Part shown: piece after piece, positions 57,720 to 64,000 of the stretch
Layout of the letters: the number at the start of each line of letters is the position of its first letter
Numbering within the stretch: the first letter of the stretch is position 1
From: JAMXLO01 sp963749575
Lineage (GTDB): Bacteria; Pseudomonadota; Alphaproteobacteria; Acetobacterales; Acetobacteraceae
Length of the DNA stretch: 64,000 nucleotides
NCBI GenBank assembly: GCA_963749575.1
Contig: CAVVNM010000016.1
Location: 124,001-188,000, forward strand
Reading direction: 5' to 3'
Program-made: the position numbers and the translations under genes
Notes under the pieces: generated by a model
Told to the model about the DNA's origin: nothing
The model's input: the letters and a program-made list of their open reading frames with translations, nothing else
Databases searched by the model: none

Positions 57720-59024
57720 TCACCGCGAAAGCGCAAGACGGGATGGAATTGCGTTGGCCGCCAGGCGTCGCTCCGGGGCGCTGCCCAACGTTACGGTTAC
57801 GTGCTGATAGACCGCTGATACCGCTATCAACATCGTAAAGTAATAATCCCAATAACATAATGAAAGGAAACTGCCGCCAGTGAGATACGCTATCGTCGAA
57901 ACCTGCGCCATCTTGGCCAGGTTGACGCACCATTCGAGTCCCGGCACTCCCGTTGCCAGTCGGATGGTCCGGCGAGCATAGACCGTCCCGACAATGATGA
58001 TGCCGAGCCAGACGAAGAACGTCGGAAAGCCATGTTCGCCGAGAACCTCGAACCATATACTGTGGGCTGCCCTGGCTTCGGCACCCGGCACGAACTGGTC
58101 GACGATAGGCTGCCAGTATGTGGCCTGGAACCCGCCTCCGACCAGCGGTCGGTCGAGCGCAAGCAGCCAGGACGTATGCCACATCTCGAGCCTGCCCTCC
58201 GCCGAGTGGTCCAAATGGGTCGTCCCAATCGTATCCATCCGCGCGAACCAGCGCTCCGGCATGAACGCAATGGCGGCCACCAGCGCCATCGCCACGATCA
58301 TACCGGACAGCAGCTTCCTTGAACTCTTCAGCCAGAAATAGCCCGACACCGCACCGAGCGCCAGCAACGCGCCACGCGAATAACTGCCGACCACAGCGAA
58401 CAGCGTCAGCACCATTGCGGCAGCGAGCCCATGCCGAATGATCGCATGGCGGGATTCCATACGCAGGTAGTTCATCAGCGGGATACTGACCAGCATGGCG
58501 ACGGCCAGATGGTTGTTGTCGTGAATCATCGAGCCGTCCGGACCGTACACCCGGTCGGCACCGCCGCCGAGCAGCGTGAACCCGCCGCCCTTGATCCCGA
58601 AGAACGCCAACGAAAGCACCATCACCCAGATCAGGGCGTGAATGCGTTCTCTGCTGGTCAGCAGCGCGGCGGTGACCAGCAGGAACAGAAATACCTTGAA
58701 GACCAGCTCCCATCTCGCTTCCACCATGTCCCACGGTGCCAGCGCGAACATTGTTGTCGCGGAGATCATTACCAGGAACAGGCTGATCAACAAGGTCATC
58801 GCGTTGACCGAAAAGCGTCTTGGCTCGCGCGCCACAACGCAGCCTATCATCGTGGCGCCGAATATTATGAGGGCCCACGGCAGGTCGGTTCCTACGCCGC
58901 CGTAGACCAGTCGTTGCGGATTCATGAACGAAATCCACGACCACAGGAGGACGCCGACAAACGGCCGCAAAAATACCAGCGGCAGCAGCACAAGCAGCTC
59001 AAGGAACAGGGTGGCTGATCGCAC
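57720..59024 (-). CDS. O-antigen ligase-like protein, exosortase A system-associated O-glycosylation ligase type
   Basis: 434 aa, intact. Polytopic (about 10-12 helices): LLVLLPLVFLRPFVGVLLWS then SWISFMNPQRLVYG, the N-terminal signature of this exosortase-associated subfamily. The long periplasmic loop holds WHTSWLLALDRPLVGGGF and AHSIWFEVLGEHGFPTFFVW, matching the Wzy/WaaL catalytic loop pattern. Predicted to join or polymerise glycan on lipid or protein acceptors in the periplasm. It lies between prsT and the small membrane protein in one apparent operon. Confidence 0.85.
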   Translation of the reverse strand: MRSATLFLELLVLLPLVFLRPFVGVLLWSWISFMNPQRLVYGGVGTDLPWALIIFGATMIGCVVAREPRRFSVNAMTLLISLFLVMISATTMFALAPWDMVEARWELVFKVFLFLLVTAALLTSRERIHALIWVMVLSLAFFGIKGGGFTLLGGGADRVYGPDGSMIHDNNHLAVAMLVSIPLMNYLRMESRHAIIRHGLAAAMVLTLFAVVGSYSRGALLALGAVSGYFWLKSSRKLLSGMIVAMALVAAIAFMPERWFARMDTIGTTHLDHSAEGRLEMWHTSWLLALDRPLVGGGFQATYWQPIVDQFVPGAEARAAHSIWFEVLGEHGFPTFFVWLGIIIVGTVYARRTIRLATGVPGLEWCVNLAKMAQVSTIAYLTGGSFLSLCYWDYYFTMLIAVSAVYQHVTVTLGSAPERRLAANAIPSRLALSR

Positions 59025-59077
59025 GTTTCACCTTACCGGTCGCGAGAGCATCGCCGACCCCTGTCGCGCCGCTGTCC

Positions 59078-61835
59078 TCACCCCTTGTTCAACTCATCGA
59101 GCAGCTTTTGGGCCTCGGCCTTCTCGCCAAACTCAGCCTTGTTCGCTACCACCGCGTTAAGCATCCGGATCGCCTCGTCGCGCTTGCCGGTGTCTTTCAA
59201 AGCAACGGCAAAGTGATACAGGATGCGCGGATCGGCGCCCGCCTGAGCCGCTGCCTGGCGCAGCAACGGCATTCCCTGCTCCACATTGCCACTCGACACC
59301 AGGATCCAGCCCAGCGTGTCCGCCGTCTGGCCGCCAGGCGACAGGATGTAGGCCTGTTGCGCCAGTCCTTGCGCCCGCTTGTCGCCCTGCTGCTGATAGA
59401 TCCAGGCGAGATTGTTCAGCGCCACCGGATCGTGTGGCTTTTTGTCCAGTATGCGTTGCAGATTCGTTATGGCTTCGTCATAACGCTGCGCCGCGATATG
59501 GAGATCGGCAAGCTGCTCCGTGGCGGCCAGGTCGTCGGGGTGCTGGGCGATCCAGTCCGCCAGTAGCTTGACCGCCGCATCACTTTGGCCGGCGCGCAGC
59601 TGCGCCGCACTCAGGCGGCCGATCAGCATCTGCGACGGTGCCGAAGTCAGGGCATCCTGGTAGGCCCGTACTGCGTCAGCCGGTCGGTTTGCCGCCATAT
59701 AGACGTCGCCGGGCAGCGCCCGTGCCTGCTGGAAGTCACGATCCTGATCCTGCAGCTGCTTCGCCGTCGCAATCGCGGCATCGACGCCGCCAGCCTTCAG
59801 GTCCACCATCACGTAGTCCTGGTAAAGCTGGTAGTTGCGAGGATTGCCGGCCATACCTTCCTTGATGAGGTTTCGCGCGCGTTCATAGTCGCCTGTCTGC
59901 AGCAACAGAGCTTCCAGGGCGCGCCGCGCTCCAAGCGCCGATGGATCGAGCTTCACGATCTGCCCGTAGGTGTCGCGCGCCTGGTCCTTCTGCTCGAGCG
60001 CGACTTCCGCCGTCGCCTTCGCGCCGAGCAGTTCGACACTGCTGGCGGCGGCCGGGTCCTTGTTGATAAGTGCAAGGCCTCCGCCGGCTTGCCCGAGCGG
60101 GTATACAGATCGCCCAGGCTCGCGGTCAGTCGCATGTTGGCCGGTTGGGCATCGTGAGCCTTTTCCACCAGTGCGATCGCCTGCGGCATTCGATTGGTCT
60201 GTGCATACTGCGTCGCGAGCATCGAAAGCGCGGGTTCGGACACCGGGTTCTTCTCCAACAGCGCGGCCAGCAACTGCTCCGCCTCCGCCGGCTTGCCCTG
60301 CATCGCCGAGACCCGCGACAGATTGATCTGCGCCGGGACAAAATCCGGATTCTTTTTCAGCACTTCACGGAATTTCGCCGCCGCGCCGTCGACATCGAGC
60401 CGCGCAAGGTTCAGCAGGCCTTCAAGGTTCTGCACCACCGGGGTATCGCCTTGCGCCGAGCGTACCTTTTCGACGGCGTCGGCCGCCTTGTTCAGATCAC
60501 CGGTCGCAAGCGCGGCAAAGAACAGCGCCTCGCCGACCTGCGGTGCGGTGGGCGCGAGCTCCAGTGTGCGTTCCAGATCGCCCACCGCTGACTCGGCCTG
60601 GCCCGCGCCCATGCGCGCACTCGCGAGGCGCGTCTGCAGTCCCACGTCGTCCGGCGCCAGCGATTCGGCCTTCTGGAAGGACTTCACCGACTCGTCGCTA
60701 CGCCCGGTTGCAGCATAGGCGCGGCCGAGCAGATCATACGCTTCCGCGTCGCCCTGACCCGAACTCGACCACCTTGGCCAGCGTTTCGGCGGCGAGATCC
60801 GGGCGGCGCTTTGGCGAACTGCAGCCGCGCCAGCACCTTGTAGCCCGCGAGGTCATTGGGAGTACGCGCAATGTAGCGGCGGATTGCCTCCTCGGCCTGC
60901 GCGGTCTGGCCAAGCTGCTCCTTGACAACGCCCTGCAGGAAATAGCCGCGCGGAATTCGCGCGATATAGGCACTGATCTTGTCCAGCGTCGCGTCGGCGG
61001 CCTTGTAGTCCTTCGCCTGCACCTGGATCACCGCCTGCAGATAGATCGCCTGTACATTGCCCGGTGTCGCCTTCAGCACCGCATCGAGGTCGATCTTCGC
61101 CTTGTCGGCCTTGCCGGTGGCAATCAGCAGCCCGGCGCGGTCAAGCAGCGCCCGAATGTTGCCTGGCTGATCCGTCAGCAACTGATCGAGTACGGCGAGT
61201 GAGCCGGTCGCGTTGCCTCGCGAGCGCAAGATCTCCGCCTTTGCCAGCAGCGCTTCGACTGATTTCGGCTGCGCGTTGATGGCACGGTCGATCTTGTCCT
61301 GCGCACCGGCGAGATCGCCGCGCGAGGCCAGCAGCCGCGCGCCAGCGAGCAGTGGCTCCACCGCGTTCGGTGCGGTCTTCTCGGCAAGCGCGAAGGAGGC
61401 CTGCGCCTCGTCAGTGCTATTAAGTGCGATCTGCGCATAGCCGCGCGCCACCAGGATCGACGCGTCGAGCACAGCGTCCTTGCCGTCCGGGTGCAGCTCG
61501 GCGAGCAGTTCTTTCGCCTTCTGCTGCGCCAGCATCGTCTGTGCCAGCAACGGCACCACCTGATGCGGATCGAAGCCACGATCGCGTGCCGCCCGTGCCT
61601 CGCGTTCCGCCGCCACCGCGTCGCCAAGCTCGAGGCTTACCGTGGCCAGCCAGAAATGTGCTTCCGCGTTCTGCGGATCGGATCGCACGGCGTTGCGCAG
61701 ATTGATCTGCGCCGCGCGCAGGTCGCCCTTCTGCAGCGCCATGCGCGCGTCCGCAAGGTCATCGGCGTACGACGTTGCCGGCACCATGCCGAACCAGACC
61801 GTCAACAAAAGCCAGCCGAGATGCCGCTTATGCAT
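59078..61835 (-). CDS. prsT: PEP-CTERM system TPR-repeat protein PrsT (three frameshifts)
   Basis: About 918 aa after correcting insertions near 60815 and 60770 and a deletion near 60078. That equals the usual PrsT size. Signal peptide MHKRHLGWLLLTVWFGMVPA with no lipobox Cys, unlike many PrsT lipoproteins. The whole mature protein is TPR repeats: ADARMALQKGDLRAAQINLR, AEAHFWLATVSLELGDAVAA, VALNNLAWIYQQQGDKRAQG, ADTLGWILVSSGNVEQGMPL. PrsT proteins accompany prsK/prsR in exosortase loci and are thought to act in exopolysaccharide export. It starts 11 bases after prsR. Confidence 0.87.
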
Positions 61836-61846
61836 GCTGTGTGACC

Positions 61847-63261
<1,415 letters not shown>

Positions 63262-63270
63262 GGCGATGCG

Positions 63271-64000
63271 TCAGGCCGGCAATGCCGCGGCGTCGGCGAC
63301 GGCCAGACGGACCGAGGGCAGCAGCAGGCGCATCGTCGTGCCGCCCGGCTTGCGGCTCAGCACCAGAAGATCGCCACCCGCCTCGCGCAGCAGCTCGCGC
63401 GCCTGATACGCGCCGATGCCGTGGCCGCCGTCCTTTGGTCGTGGCGAACGGGCGGAACAGCTCGTCGCGGATGAACTCCGGGGTCATTCCCGGACCCTCG
63501 TCGACGATATCGACGACCACGCTCAGCGCCTCGTGGCGCAGCAGGACGCGGACCGGGCTGACCGGCTCCGGACGCCTCGATCGCGTTGTTCAGCAGATGC
63601 TGCACCACCGCATCGAAGGTCTCGGGATCGATCGCCACGCCGGCGCTGCCGCCGTCATCGGACAACTCGACGGCAGTCCGAGTGATCTGGCGCGTGGCTT
63701 CCACGATGTCCCCGAGCCGCTGCAACGGCCGGATCAGCGCATGGCTGCGCTCCTGGCGATCCGCCTGCAGCCGCGTCAGCAGCCGGGTGATCTTGGCCAC
63801 CGAGGCGCGCACCGTCGCCAGCATGTCGCGCTGGAATTCGGGATTGTCGGCATGGACCTCGGCGTTGGTGAGCAGCATCGAAAGCTGTCCGGAGACATTC
63901 TTTATGTCGTGAATGACGAAGGCAAAGCGCTGACTGTACTCGCGCAATTGTTGCGTCTGTGACAGAACCTGCGCCGCCAGTTGCTCGGCGACCCGGCTGG
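63271..64000 (-). CDS. prsK: PEP-CTERM system histidine kinase PrsK, C-terminal part (two frameshifts, start beyond window)
   Basis: The visible part holds the dimerisation/phospho-acceptor helix RFAFVIHDIKNVSGQLSMLL (His in HDIKN, the PrsK form), then the catalytic ATPase domain: VVQHLLNNAIEAS (N box), VDEGPGMTPEF (G1), and after correction TTKDGGHGIGAY (G2). Insertions are inferred near 63563 and 63437. The stop is at 63271-63273. The N-terminal membrane and GAF-like sensor parts lie beyond position 64000. Cognate kinase of prsR. Confidence 0.88.

Overview
The window is high-GC, densely coded DNA that reads as a chromosomal segment of an alphaproteobacterium. The protein flavour (recO-parC pair, DUF2336 protein, C-terminal Hint_2 domain, exosortase/PEP-CTERM Prs regulators, many luciferase-like oxidoreductases and peptide-type ABC importers) is most like Acetobacteraceae; that placement is inference. 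No rRNA, tRNA, CRISPR array, insertion sequence or phage gene was recognised.

Quality note that shapes the annotation: many genes are broken by single-base indels. By hand count about 32 behave as one-base insertions and 4 as one-base deletions, and once each is undone the gene returns to normal family length. I list such genes as CDS and give the break positions, because sequencing or assembly error is the likeliest cause. Genes with in-frame stops or internal deletions are listed as pseudogenes.

Layout. 1-3.1 kb: two minus-strand exported-type genes, a Hint_2 protein running off the left edge and a beta-solenoid repeat protein with a 54-bp DNA repeat. 3.5-6.4 kb: recO and parC. 6.7 kb: an orphan PEP-CTERM sorting tail. 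7-17.4 kb: a periplasmic ligand-binding protein, a chemoreceptor with PilZ and CZB domains, PPK2, DUF2336 and DUF4139 proteins, and a cytochrome c/beta-propeller protein. 17.4-30.7 kb: two luciferase-like oxidoreductases, a fused DppB-DppC permease, two extracellular solute-binding proteins, an N,N-dimethylformamidase-like gene and a full dppBCDF-type set, suggesting uptake and breakdown of amide or peptide-like compounds. 31.2-33.7 kb: a gutted transketolase, a HAD phosphatase and a transaldolase. 34-41.9 kb: a four-gene transglutaminase/DUF2126/circularly permuted ATP-grasp/alpha-E cluster, a predicted but biochemically uncharacterised peptide-ligation or protein-modification system and the best candidate for an undescribed system here. 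42-53.6 kb: mixed metabolic genes, including an M81 peptidase with a PEP-mutase-family enzyme, a Tae4-like amidase with an exported neighbour, and an AraC/GlxA regulator divergent from an FAD oxidoreductase. 53.6-64 kb: a continuous minus-strand run, prsK-prsR-prsT, an O-ligase of the exosortase-associated type, a small membrane protein, a glycosyltransferase, a sulfotransferase and a flippase, i.e. an exopolysaccharide locus tied to the PEP-CTERM/exosortase system. The exosortase itself is not in the window.
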